Notes under the pieces: model-generated | The model's input: only the letters and a program-made list of their open reading frames with translations | What the model was told of the DNA's origin: nothing | The model's database searches: none | NCBI RefSeq assembly: GCF_031143425.1 | Contig: NC_090437.1 | Location: forward strand, 1,174,874,863 to 1,174,938,862 | From: Pleurodeles waltl | Taxonomy: Eukaryota; Chordata; Amphibia; Caudata; Salamandridae | DNA length: 64,000 bases | Direction of reading: 5' to 3' | In this document: positions 11,671 to 23,279 of the stretch, in pieces | Numbering within the stretch: the first letter of the stretch is position 1 | How the letters are laid out: each line of letters opens with the position of its first letter | Program-made: the position numbers and the translations under genes

Positions 11671-12442
11671 GTGTTTAACATTGTGATTTGAAGTTACAGT
11701 TATACAATCTCTCTTGTATATAGGATTGAGGGTTTCTTCTTTCTTACAATTGTGTTTTTCATTTTTACATAGGAGCACTTTGTTGTCTAGCACATGGATA
11801 TGCTGCTTATTGAGCTAAGAACTTTCTAGCTGAGTATATTAGTTGCTAATGATCCTAATTGTGTTTGTCTTGTAGTACAGGAATTTGGTCTATCTGATTC
11901 TGTAAGTAAATGATTCTGTGCACATAATTTACCTACAATGTATGAATAGAACAAGCCCACTGGGGCAGGATCCCCATGAGTTTTATGATTTATGTACACA
12001 CATTTACACTTGGAAAATTAAGAAAAAGACCACTGTGGTTATTCATGAGTTTTGAATTTCAGATAGTTGTAAACTGAATTAGTATTAATCATTATATGAT
12101 TAATTGAAAACAGAAGGGTATACAGTAGTGTTAAACAATTGAAAGAAAACTTTTCTTGTTATTAATATGTTTTGTTATGTACCATGCCCACTAGGACGAT
12201 TGCAGTCGCACTATTGATAATGTTTTAATTTCTGAATCTGTAAATTTTTTATAACTTTTTTGGGGTAATAGATGCTGCACTCTAATGTCATGCATTATAT
12301 TGTAGCCGTTTAATGATGGCATCATGCTTTTGAAAATAGTGGCTCCAGCAGTCCTCTGTTTTTGTTTACTCAAGCACTTATATTTGAAGTTTTGACTGTC
12401 TAATTTATCATTATAATTTATATCTATCTATCTATCTATCTA

Positions 12443-12498
<56 letters not shown>

Positions 12499-13394
12499 CA
12501 CACAGTACCTCATGCTACTCTGTACCCCTAAATTCTTACACTTACAATTATGCCACAGGCAACAGGTTGTGTGGATCAGGGTCCGGTAAGGTACATATAA
12601 GCATTACAAAAATACAGTCAAATAAGAAAGGACTGGCTCAATAAGTGAATTCAAGGGAGAAATTCAACATTTATGAAGATTTATCACAGAATTGTAAAAG
12701 ATTCAATACATGATAATTATATTCAGAAACTGCTGTGATACATAAATATCAATTGTCATAAAGTTCATCAGTACAGAAAAATGTTAAAATCAAAGAAAAA
12801 TGGTAGCTCCCAAGTGTGCAGCAGAATCAATCAGAAATCAGAAAGAATCTCTAGTAGCATAGGAACAGCCTCTTGCTCACCCACTAAACTGAGGGTTTAT
12901 ATAGGAAATCTACTCAGAAAAGCATGGAAATTGTAGAATGACTGTGGTGTCAGCAAAGAAATACATTTTCAACAAATCAGAATACTGACTCAAGAATCGT
13001 CATACAGTCTTACCACCTAAGCACTAACACACTATATGAATATTGATCCAGCCCCCTCTGACCTAATGTCATCCGAAGGTGTTAGAACAAACTAGTTACA
13101 TAAACAACAGTCAATCATTGTGAACTAATGCAATAGTGCGTGGGATGTCCTTGCAGAATGTTATTATACTGAGCTCATGCTAGAGAGCCTTCTTCGAGAG
13201 CAGTCAGGAATAAACATGACCTGGTTGGCTAAACACAGCAAAAAATAATAAAAAGAGTACTAACTTGATAAGACATCGGTTTTGCACAAGATCACTTTGA
13301 GGCCTAGCTGAGGCATATTTAGCATAAGCCATGAAAAGTCATTTGAACATGTCAGAGCAAAACTGTTTCAAAAGCAATAGAATGTTTATGTTTA
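11671..13394. other. Unassigned AT-rich sequence
   Basis: Apart from the microsatellite at 12421-12504, no coding or repeat structure was recognised. The first part may be the 3' side of the PLE insertion. ORFs are all under 65 codons. Confidence 0.4.
12421..12504. repeat. Compound microsatellite (TATC)n(TA)n(CA)n
   Basis: About six TATC units are followed by more than 20 TA dinucleotides and then a short CA run, in direct succession. Confidence 0.97.
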
Positions 13395-14437
13395 TAAAGC
13401 ACAACAAATGCCAGTTGGTGTCTTGGCGCTAAACCTACCAGTAGAGAAGGAGGAGAGCATTTAAAATACCATTAATGAGTAAAAAGCCAGGTTTTAAGCA
13501 ATTTCCTAAACGTTAAAATATCTGTCCAAATTTTCAGCTTCAAGGGGAGAGCATTCCACAACTTGGTGGTTTTAAGAAAAAAACTCCTGCCTTCCCAGGA
13601 CGCTCGCTTGAACCTGGGCACAGACAGACACTTGAAGGTTGCAGATCTCAAATTAAGAGTGGGCACATTCCAGATAAGGCTATCCTGAATGTATTTGGGG
13701 GCTATATCATGTAGAGCCTTGAAGGTTATACAAAGAGCTTTAAACTCATTTTTTTTCCCACTGGTAACCAATGTAACTTTTTTATGGCCTGAGATACAGA
13801 CTGATATTTGTGAACATTTTTCAAAAGCTGGGCTGTGATATTTGTAGCTTTAGCAGCAGAGTTTTCCTGAAATAAGCCTCTGTTATTAGTAGAAGTCCAA
13901 TGATTACACGCCTCTCCCTGATCTCCAGCCAAATGGGTCTGGCTTTCTTCATGGGAAAGCTGGCTGAGAGGGAAGTAGTCCCCCTCACATAGGCTTCCTC
14001 CATTTGCAAAAGAGTACGAAAGGCTGAGAAATTGAGTTGGCACGGAGTCTGAGGTGAACGAGGACACAAAAAAAAGAAGAGTGGTCCTGTCTAAACAAAA
14101 AGGACCTCTGTTTTGCTGGAATTAAGTTTTCAACAATTTTAAGGCATACATATGTTATTTAGGGACATACAGGAGTTACATTTAGCTGCTGTCTCTTCAT
14201 AACTACTGGAGATGGAGACTACTATCTGTGTACTGTCTGCATACGAAATAACCGAAAATCCAAAGGATTTGACCACACTGGCCAGATGTGTCACATAGAG
14301 ATTAAAAGAGTGGGGCTTAATGACAATCCCTGAGGGATGCCACAGGGTAGACTAAAATGATCAGAAGCAAAGCCTTCCATTGCAACATGATGTACCCTAC
14401 CTGACAAAAATGACTTGATTAGACTGAGTGCATCACG
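13395..14437 (-). mobile_element. L2/CR1-type LINE fragment (ORF2 3' half)
   Basis: On the minus strand, from 14430 down, shifted frames read SFLSGRVHHVAMEG, CGIPQG.SLSPTLFNLYV and ISYADSTQIVVS. These are L2-clade RT motifs in which the YADD box reads YADS (second Asp lost). After a gap the frame at 13771-13472 reads FKALHDIAPKYIQD, RSATFKCLSVPRFKR and FFLKTTKLWNALPLKLK...LLKTWLF, the conserved end of L2/CR1 ORF2. The 5' part is missing, and no GATT-type tail is visible at the 3' side. This family differs from the three L2 copies further right. Confidence 0.8.
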
Positions 14438-15251
14438 TCAGTGTACAGGTATAAACTCAATTGTGGATTATTATTCTGCACACTAATAATATGCACAATT
14501 TCTGGCATTGCCAGGCAAGATAACTGACTGGACACGCTGTTAGCATGTTCTGCTGCCCCAGGTAAAAATCCTGAAGCATCCTGTGGGGCAGAGCCATTGA
14601 TGGTGTGCCTGGAGTGGATATAGGTCTGCTTCCCTGTTATCCGCCCCGCTGGGGTGAAGCTGTGTGGCAGAGGGGGGCTGCGGCCGCTGATGCTCCTAGG
14701 TGCCTGCATCGACAGGAGAGCGTGGAGGCCTAATGAGGGCTGGTAAGTATGGCCTGCTCGCCGAACATGCAGTGAGGGGGAGAGACAAGATCGGTGTCTG
14801 TGGACTATGCTGCCAAGCAGAGCCCGCAGAGAGGAAGAGCTGTAGCCTATGCAGCTGCCCTGGGGGCACTCAGGCCCGCTGTGGCTGAACGGACGAAGAC
14901 AGCAGGGAAAGGAAAAATGTGGGCCCGGGTCATGCTCCACTGCTAACAGGCGGTGGGATGAGAGTGGCAGAGAGTGGGCAGCTTGTCCTTCACCTTTTGC
15001 AGCGCGTAGCAGTGAACCCAGAGGTGCGCGCCACGCCTGCGTCAGATTTCTGCCCATGGTTCTAGTGATTTGTAGACGGTTCCAGGGGAGTGAAGAGGAA
15101 GAGAAGAGGGCACAAGACTGAATTCTCACAGCAAGGAGGAGCGGGCAAGTGAGTTGACGGCCTGTGACAGGACGACAAGACTGGGATCGGGAGAGGTGCC
15201 ACAGCACTGGAATGGGGGAGTATGGTCCACTGGAGCACGGAATGATGCTGC

Positions 15252-16007
15252 CAGTGGCAGCCCGCACTTTAGGGCGGAGAGGCCCCCCCCCCCCCCCACC
15301 TTTTGCCCCTCATGAAGAGTGTCTGCCAGGCTGAACAAAGGCCAGCCTGACAGACACTCTTCATTTTCAGCTCAGACAGCCAGGAGTGAGCCATGTGCGA
15401 TTTGCGCAAACTCATGGCTGCCTGAGCTGAAATTTGCTGGGCTGAAGATGTCACAGCTCCTATGGGCGTGACCTCCCCGGCTCAGCAAAGGTGCCTTGAG
15501 GCCCTCCCCTGGGTAACGAGGAAAGCGTCACCCATTGACATTCGCCCTGGGCCCTTCAGGTTTAAGTGGGGTGGGGTCAGCAGTCTCACTGATCCCATCC
15601 CACTCTGTGACGAGGCTGGGACTGCCACCTACCCTCATTGGCTGACCTAAGGCCAATGAGGGAAGGCAGCAGTCCCAACCCTCCTGGGACCTAGAGACTG
15701 AAGGTAAGTGTGTGTGTGATGTTTTAAATTGAATGTTTGTTGCGCGTGTGCATGTTTGAGTGTTATGAGTGTTGTTAATGGATGTGCGTGCGTGTGTGTG
15801 TGAAAGAATGAGTGTGTGTGATCTTTTAAAATGAATGTTTGGTGCATGCGTGCATGTTTGAATGTTATGAGTGTTAATGGATGTGCGTGCGTGTGTGAAA
15901 GAATGAGTGTGTGTGATGTTTTAAAATGAATGTTTGGTGCATGCGTGCATGTTTGAATGGTATGAGTGTTGTTAATGGATGTGCGTGCATGTCTGTGTGT
16001 GAAAGAA

Positions 16008-16038
<31 letters not shown>

Positions 16039-16082
16039 TTCCCGCCCGCCCCCCTCCCTCCTAAAGCTGCCAGCCGCCACTG
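15252..16082. mobile_element. Non-autonomous hAT transposon with 8-bp target duplication
   Basis: The left end begins CAGTGGCAGCCCGCACTTTAG. The complement of the right end begins CAGTGGCGGCTGGCAGCTTTAG, so the termini are imperfect inverted repeats of the common vertebrate hAT type CAGTGGCGGCT. The 8-bp duplication GATGCTGC is perfect at 15244-15251 and 16083-16090. It contains a 14-C run (about 15284), a foldback at 15310-15440 (AAGAGTGTCTG repeats and a second GCTCAGAC/CTGAGC palindrome), and a TG-rich tandem repeat. There is no transposase. Confidence 0.9.
15700..16030. repeat. TG-rich tandem repeat, about 100-bp unit, three copies
   Basis: GATGTTTTAAA-type words recur at 15718, 15820 and 15915. 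Each is followed by TGAATGTTTG.TGC, CATGTTTGA and GTTAATGGATGTGCGTGCGTG. Spacing is 102 and 95 bp. The repeat lies wholly inside the hAT element and ends in a (GT)n run. Confidence 0.9.
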
Positions 16083-16397
16083 GATGCTGCTAATCGACCT
16101 GAGTGGTGAGATCATATGCCCACCTGTGGTTTTGAAGTATTGATTCCTACTACGGCGGGGGCACTGCTGTCGTCTGTGGGGCTAGTATAGACACAGGACA
16201 ATGTTGGTGGCAGTGCTGACAGAGAAGAGGGTGCTGGTGTGACTGAAATGGACCCCCCCACTCACTCTACATTGTGTTTCAGTGCTTGGGGAGCTGACAG
16301 AGAGGAGGTTTGTGCTCTGCTCCACTACCTGAATTAATGACTTGAGTGGACTTACCTGTGTAAAGGGGGCCACCTTACCCCCAGCAGGGCCCCTGAT

Positions 16398-17000
16398 ATG
16401 GGGAAGAAAAACGCTGCTAAGGGGGCCCCAGGGCAACATGATAATGCAATGCATCACCTGCCAGGGCTTGCCACAAGGGCTGCAGGATTGGTGGGGGCTA
16501 GGGTGGCAGAACAAGAGGGTAAGCCAGCCTGCACTGCACTTTTGGAGGACATTCAGGGATCTCACACAGTGTTAGAGGGGATTATAGTCACAGTGGCAAG
16601 ATCCACTTCTTTAAGAGATCAGAAAAGGTGTGGTCCTGGTTGGAATTATGGGGCCATCCCTGGGACTGAGAGGGGCATGGGGCATGGGACATGAGGATAG
16701 GCTGTGGAAGATGCAGAGCGTGAAGGACTGTGTCTCTTCCAGGTTGGAGACAATGGAGGATCGTCTTAAACAAGAGTACTAGTTCAGCAGGATGGTACAT
16801 TGAGCCGGGAGAAGGAGAGTGGTGGAGGACGGGAGTTGACCACGGATGAGGATGGCGCCACAGGGGGGCATCGAGAAGGCACTGAGGAAGACACGTGATC
16901 AAATTCATGGAAGAGGTGGGGTCAGTACTGTATTGGGTTCACAGTGACTGGGAGTCCAACACTATAGAGGCGCTGAGCCGGGTCCTGATGGTGGATCACA
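16398..17000 (+). pseudogene. L1-2 ORF1 remnant
   Basis: The frame from 16398 starts MGKKNAAKGAPG and runs through ACTALLEDIQGSHTVLEG before decaying. The basic start followed by a helix-prone stretch fits the N terminus of an L1 ORF1 protein (basic head, then coiled coil). I do not see the conserved C-terminal domain, so either a deletion or decay removed it. Function assignment is by position before ORF2 and by similarity in layout to L1 ORF1. Confidence 0.5.
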
Positions 17001-17510
17001 GGTGTGATTGCACAGGTTGTGATACTAATGGAAGGATTTAATAAGAGCAACAACGTGGCTCACTGAGAGGTTTAGATAGGAAATGCTAGGGCAGCTGGAG
17101 TGAGGTTCATGGTGGTTCTTGTTCTCTTTGGACTGGAGACACGCTAGACATTGTTTTGCTCCTGCACATTTAGTTTAGGTACGTATTATACAGACAATTT
17201 TGATTGGTTTGGGCCTTGTTTGTTATTAGTTCTAGGGGATAAAGAGGGTTAGGCCTGGACAAGAGTCCTGACCAAGCATGGTAGGTAAGCACAATGTTTT
17301 GATGTTCTTTTGCATTTACCTGTGGAGGGATGTGAGGAGAGGAGAAGTTTCTCTCAACATTTATGTTTCCTTACAATACTGTTACCTGGATGGGGCTGTG
17401 TAGCTGGAATGGCTGTGGGTGCTGAGCCAGGATGCTGGAAGTCGACGTGGTTCTGTGGGTGGATGGGGGTCTTGCTGGGAACGGCCATGGACAAAAATGT
17501 CTGTGCATGC

Positions 17511-20500
17511 ATGGCTCAAAGATATAAGATAGTCACTTGGAATGTAAGAGGACTCAGGGGGTATAGGAAGAGGCACAGGGTGATGTCCTACTTGTGCAGA
17601 CAGGGGATAGGTATAGTCTCTTCAAAAAACTCACTTCATTGATGAAGAGGACAATAACTTGAGACGGAAAAGGATAGGTTAGTCGTACTCATCCACATAC
17701 TCAGCCTATGCTCAGGGGCATTGGTGTGGGTGGCGCCTGGAGTGCTATTTAAATTGCAGTACTGGGAGGTAGATCGAGAGGCAGATATGTCTTAGTGCAG
17801 AAGACATTGGATGGCACAGAACTTTGCAGGCATTGTTAACAGACAGCATGGTCATCAGCTTACAGTGAGTTGGAGATTTTAACTGTGCGATAGATGGGGA
17901 CCTAGACAGATGGCCCCTGAAGCATTCGACAAAGCTGGCTATGGTATAGTTGTTGCAAAGGGTGATACAGAATGTGAGGTGTGTGGACATTTGGAGAGAA
18001 ATGTACCTACCAGCCAGAGAATACTCATGCCACTTCCTAACGTCCTTACAGTACACTAGATAGGGCGTTGGGCACTATGGAAATAGCTTCCGCAGTAAGA
18101 TCTGGCAAGTATTTAGGTTGTTTTTTTATCAGATCACTCTCATCTGCTTCTTGAGTTAGCGGGTGGGAGGTCACAGTGTGGCTCCTGTGGCTGGAGTGTG
18201 GCCCCTGTGGCTAGAGGCTGCCCCCTTGATGCCCTAATGAACTTGGTGTGTAAGGAAACGTTGAGTACGGCATTGAGAGAGTAACTGGGTATGAACTGGG
18301 GCACAACAGCCAGCAGAGCAAATAATTTGGAGATGAAGGCAGTGATGATGGGGGAATGCGTGAGTAAGTTTTACGTTATCAGATGATAGTTGGCTCAGGA
18401 ACTGGAGACACTGGGGGGGAGGTTGACGCACCTGCAGAGACGCGAAATACTGGACTCAGCTGTGGGAGCAGATGTCACAAATGCTAAGTGTGTTCTTGGA
18501 GAAACCTGCTAAAGATTGGACAAGTTTACGTGAAAGGAATACTGACTGAGGTTGCATTGAGAGGGAGATAATCCCAGTAGACTGCTGGCATGGCTCCTGA
18601 AATAGGAAGCAAGTAGACTTCCCATTATGTCCTTGAAATGGCCTGATGGAAAATTGGCTAATACGCAGGAGACTATTATTGGGGTGCTTAAAGCGCATTC
18701 CAAGGATTGTATAGTGTGGGACAGTCTCCAGAGATGGGTACGATGGTTAAGTATCTGGAGCGGGTGGACCCTCCTGCAGTCTATAGACTCCTGACAATAC
18801 TTAATGTATACATGTAGGTGCTCTGCAAGGTCCTGGTGGAGAGACTGTTAGGGGTAGTGGGGACACTGGTACACAAGGATCAATGTGTATTCATCTAGGA
18901 TGGAAGCACGGCTATGAATCTGCACAGGTTGGCTTAGGTTCTACATGCTGTCAACAGTAGCCACTAGGGGTTAGTTTTGGGATCTGTGGACATCGTGAAA
19001 GCATTTGATAAACTTAGCTGGACATACATGCTTCAGGTTCTGCAGCGAATGGGTTTTGGTCTGGGCTTTTGTGGTTGTGTAAACTTTCTTTATAGTACAA
19101 CTCAGGCCCGGGTTCGTACAGGTGGGTTGGTGCTGGTGGACTGGGTGGTGGAGAGGGCCACCCATCACGGATGCCCACTGTCCCCGCTGTTGTTTGCACT
19201 GGCCATAGAGCCTCTGGCTGCACATATCCGGAATGACCTGCCGGACTTTTGAATACAGGTTGGTGATGGCATACACTTAATATTGCTATAAGCTGATGAT
19301 TTGCTGTTCTATTTGAGGAGGCTGGGGACTCTGTACCGCTGTTAGTGGTCAAACTGGACAAGTTTGCAGTTAATAGTCTTAAGGGCGCACAATGTCTGGC
19401 CTGGAGCTGTCGCCCCTGGGTTACCCTGGGAGATGAAGGCTTTTCGGTATTTGGGAATTATGGTGGCACACGAGGCAGAGGTTCAAGGTTGTCACAATAC
19501 GGGGAAGATGCTGGAGGGATTGGTGAGATGTTACATTTTGGAACATATTGCCGGTGTCAGTGGTGGGTTAGATCTTGGCTGCGAATAATTTTCTTCCCTG
19601 GTGTTGTATATTGCGCAGAACTTACTGCACATGATCGCCTGTAGCAAGTTTAAACATTGGATAGCTTGTTCATCTCCCTAGCGTGGGAGGGGAAACGAAG
19701 CAGAGTGGCTTTGGCAACAGTTGAGCTAAATATTGAAGTGGGGGGCATGGGCTTGCCTGACCTAGAACTGTATTATGATGTAACTAAGTTATAGCATGTG
19801 GCGCGATGGGCCGCCATGAAGGATAACTGGGAGAATGGGTTGCTGAAGGGAACCTGTGGCACCACGCCCTTGTTAGAGTTGTTGAGGAGCCGGTCACGGG
19901 TGCCAGGCCACTTCCCATACTTGGTGTATCAGACAGCAGAAACATGGGAGGAAATGATTAGCAGGGTCCTGAAACTGCCTCCATTTGCGAGAGAGCTGGG
20001 CATTTGGTCATTGGTACCATTCAACACATCAACAAGGCTATGTCAGTAGCTCAGTGGAGAGTAGGGGGCTGGAAGACATTGGGGGATCTGTATCCAGATA
20101 AGCGGTTCATTAATTTTGAGAAAATTTGTACAGAGTTCTCGTGGGGACTGGGCAGTTCCTTCAGTATACTGAAATTGCCAGCACGGTCAGGGAGTTTGGA
20201 CGTGGTTTCCCTGGCCCTCCGGCAGTCAGACATGCTGCAACCACTGTTGTTGTTCGATAATGCTAGGTGTTCGGTGTCTTGGTTTTATGAGACAATAAAA
20301 GGGTATAGAGCTAAGGGGAGCTTTCCTGCCAGGTAGGCCAGCGGGGCAATGTAGAGTGATACAGAACGGAGAAAAGATGGAAGGAGGCATGTGTGCTTAC
20401 TCGACGGGTGTCTAGTAATACCAGGTTCAAGATGATACACTTCAATTATTTGCACCGCACTTATCTGACACCCATCAAATTGAGCAGAATGTATGTGGGC

Positions 20501-20830
20501 AGGTCGGCGACTGCCCAGGGTGCTGGGTGGTGGGGAAGGGGCTCCTTTCTGCATATGGCATGGCTGTGCCTGACGGTGTGTACGTTTTGGGCAACTGTGA
20601 TGGAAAAAGTGGACAGGGCATCTGCCACTGTGGTGGAAGAGACCCCCCTCCCCCACAATGTCTCCTGGGTACGATCAAGAAGCCTCTGAGGGGGGTGATG
20701 TGCTGGATGTTTTTGCCAATCATTGTGTGTCAATTAAGTGGCTGGGCCAGAGAGCCCTGTCGGTGACACTGTGGAGCAGGGATACTGTTGAATAGGCCCT
20801 GGCAGAAGATGGGCCCATTCGACTGGCTAT
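17511..20830 (+). pseudogene. L1-2 ORF2 (endonuclease and reverse transcriptase), broken
   Basis: The ATG at 17511 begins MAQRYKIVTWNVRGLRG, the start of an APE-type LINE endonuclease. RT motifs appear at 18977-19250: VDIVKAFDKLSW, then HHGCPLSPLLFALAIEPLA (where RQG is expected), followed by ADDLLFYLRRLG at 19292 onward. The Tyr codon of the YADD box is a TAA stop (19289-19291). Later frames (19798-20049, 20004-20336, 20393-20766) correspond to the C-terminal half. Numerous stops and frameshifts make this copy inactive and older looking than L1-1. Confidence 0.82.
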
Positions 20831-21299
20831 GACAGATAAGGTGAGGGATTTAGATGTCTGGGTGGAGCTACTGGAGATACATCAGAAGACTGTGGAAGGT
20901 GCTGGAGATTCAGATGTGAGGCAGCAGACTGAGGGTATGAGTGCACAAGATACACAAATAGAGCTGGGTACGAGGGCATGGTGTTGGCATGACCTGCTGC
21001 ATTGAAAGGATGACGTGGCAGGTAGTGCTGTGGGGAGGAGGTATTGGGGAGTCAACTGGTAATTCCATGACTTATGGAAAAGGAATGCATATGTCTGTTC
21101 CTTGGTGTTAGGAGGAGTGGCACGACCTACCTAAGGTATCAGGAATTGAGATAAGGATGGCTGTTGATGTTATAACATTGATGACGGCTTTCAGTTGTGT
21201 ATCAGTTAAAACAATACAAACATACTTAAAAAAAAAAAATACTCTACTTTGATTTAATATATAATAATGTATGGGTATGAATCAACTACATGAACTTAC

Positions 21300-21422
21300 C
21301 TGCCTTGCACTCTTATCTCTCATCACAAGGCCGATCTGAAGTTCAATTAAATTCATAAATAATGTTTTTGCAAAATGGTCCAAGGCATAAGCTGCAGCCA
21401 AGTAGGGAATCAGGCGCCATTG
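21300..21422 (-). CDS. ACOX3: Internal exon of acyl-CoA oxidase 3 (peroxisomal)
   Basis: On the minus strand an acceptor TTTATTTCCAG precedes the exon, and GTAAGT follows it directly. The 123-bp exon is 41 codons in phase 0 at both ends, with no stop. It encodes [20 protein letters not shown] and continues [12 protein letters not shown]...RDKSARQ, which matches the region after the FAD-binding part of ACOX3. ACOX3 oxidises branched-chain acyl-CoAs such as pristanoyl-CoA in peroxisomes, producing H2O2. QWR rather than HYR/HFR at the exon start points to ACOX3 over ACOX1/ACOX2, from memory of the family. No other ACOX3 exon was found in the window, so the flanking introns are long and full of transposons. 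This is the only convincing host gene piece here. Confidence 0.87.
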
Positions 21423-22779
21423 CTGGAAATAAAACGATTCAATGGAATTAACACAGTTGAACAGATATAATTTCTTAGTCCTTCCCACTCAGAATAAGCG
21501 CATCTGTATTTTTTAACAAGTTGTTATCACAGTTCATAAACAATAGGGTAACATGACATTGAAAGCACAGTGTTCAAATTCATCTGAGTAAACTGAGGAA
21601 AGTAAAATAATTTAACTGGTCCAAATGGCTTCCGAAAGCTATGAGAAGATGGCAAAATGTTGAGTGTGTCATACAAATCATTTATGTTTGGAAAAAACAC
21701 AAAATAATATAATGCTACAGGATCTTGGGGAGGGATTGGAGCAACATTTCAAGCAAATCTGCCACACATTCTGTATTTGATGGACAGCCACTGCCCCAGT
21801 AATCACAACTTTCGCTATGACATTATCCAGGGACTTGCCATTCTCCTTCAGATCCTGACTGTGCCATCTCATTTTTTGAAGGCATGTTCACTACAAACAT
21901 TCATGCAAGCATCTGGAACAAAAGAACTTGGCGAGCTGCAAAGATATCAAGATTGTGAAGACTTGTCTAAAGGTAACCTTGCTTAGTTGATTCAACCACC
22001 ACTGCATGCCACCAATGTCCCCTTCAGGATTGACTCCACCCTATAATTTTTCTCAGCAAATCATTTTCATCCACCCTTTACATTATTCTTAAGAATGAAA
22101 GCTTGAACTTTTTGGAAAGAGTTTATGGATCTTGACTAATGGCTTCATAAGTGAGCAAACGAAGTAGATTTGATTCCAATAGATAGCCAATCACTCAGTC
22201 GATGAAACAGTTTATTTTGGTACAAGAAACCTTAAAGACTCATACAGTAAAGCTATTTAACTATTTCACAATATTTATTAAAATATACCTACAGTTTACA
22301 ATATAATTAAATAAATACATTTAGATCAGAATATTTAGAATACAGATAATTTAAAAACAGACAAAATTATAAGTAAGAACACACAACATCTGACATCATT
22401 CACCACGTTATCTCCCTTATTTGAGACTCGAGTCATTTTAATCACTAACAGTCTAATCTTCACAGGAGTCATACATTGAGAGGGGTATTTATCAACAATA
22501 AATTAACAAAAGCTGGTCTATGAGAATGGTGACCCAGTTACAATAAAATTGGTATTAAAAACTTCTTTCTAGGAGTTTATAAAATGTACAAAAGCAAAAT
22601 AAAAGACTTGCAGGTTTGAATGAGAAATTGTATTACACAAATATGGGATGCATGAATTGACCAAATTTCTGTCCTTAGGAGAACTCAGTATTTCAGCAAC
22701 AATACCAAATCTGCACCATGTAAAAAATGTATTTCACTGGAATTAAAAAACAAGCCTAAATAGACCTGAAAATCTAGCC
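21423..22779. other. Probable ACOX3 intron; one unassigned open stretch
   Basis: The stretch 21717-21985 is open on the plus strand, lies between an AG (AATGCTACAG) and a GT (AAAGGTAACC), and is also open on the minus strand (21872-21678). I recognise no domain in either direction. The remainder is AT-rich, without repeats that I can define. Confidence 0.4.
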
Positions 22780-23279
22780 CAGTGGTTTTTAACCTGTGGA
22801 CCAGGGACCCCGGGAGGTCCGCAAAGCTTACTCAGGTGGTCCGTGACTGGTCAGAAATTAAACAGTATATACATTAAAAAACGAAATGTATAATTTAACA
22901 TGTTAGTGTTCTGTAAATGTGAGAGAATAACAAATGGAGGCTAAAAATTGTTAGTATTATCAGATTGATTTGAGGGAACATGGCAAGTGCATCAAACAGA
23001 TATGCACAATGAGTGACCTCAAATGAATTTAGAAACACTCCACACGCTTCTAATACATTTTTATTTTTTCACATTTGTCTGTGAATTAAATAAGATACTT
23101 CATTGTTTGTGTGTTTGTTTGGCAGTTCAAATCATTGAAAATGCTTAGGCCGGAGTCCCTGATTTCTAGTAATGACTCAGTGGAGGTCCCTAGATTCCAA
23201 TAATGATTCAGTGGCGGTCCCCAGATAACAGTAATAATTAAGTGGGGGTCCTAAGAAGTCAAAATATTAAGAATCGCTG
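22780..23279. mobile_element. 500-bp non-autonomous hAT transposon with 8-bp target duplication
   Basis: The element begins CAGTGGTTTTTAACCTGTGG, and the complement of its right end begins CAGCGATTCTTAATATTTTG, an imperfect terminal inverted repeat. ATCTAGCC is perfectly duplicated at 22772-22779 and 23280-23287. The right half contains about three 40-45-bp subterminal repeats (GGTCCC...AATAATGA.TCAGTGG at 23155-23250), a feature of some hAT elements. There is no coding capacity. Confidence 0.92.

Larger units (their letters stand above)
14650..21239 (+). mobile_element. Second L1/Tx1-like LINE with poly-A tail (L1-2)
   Basis: The plus strand carries a GC-rich leader (about 14650-16397, interrupted by a hAT element), an ORF1 start at 16398, ORF2 from 17511, RT at 18840-19330, a C-terminal region to about 20830, and a terminal A-run at 21228-21239. 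The exact 5' end is uncertain; I placed it where GC content rises. The copy is heavily mutated, and the poly-A defines the 3' end. It lies in antisense orientation to the ACOX3 exon 60 bp away. Confidence 0.82.

Noticed and set aside
14419..15338. 282-codon minus-strand open frame in the GC-rich leader of L1-2
   Set aside because: GC-rich untranslated-type sequence; no domain, and it crosses the L1-2 leader and the edge of the hAT insertion.
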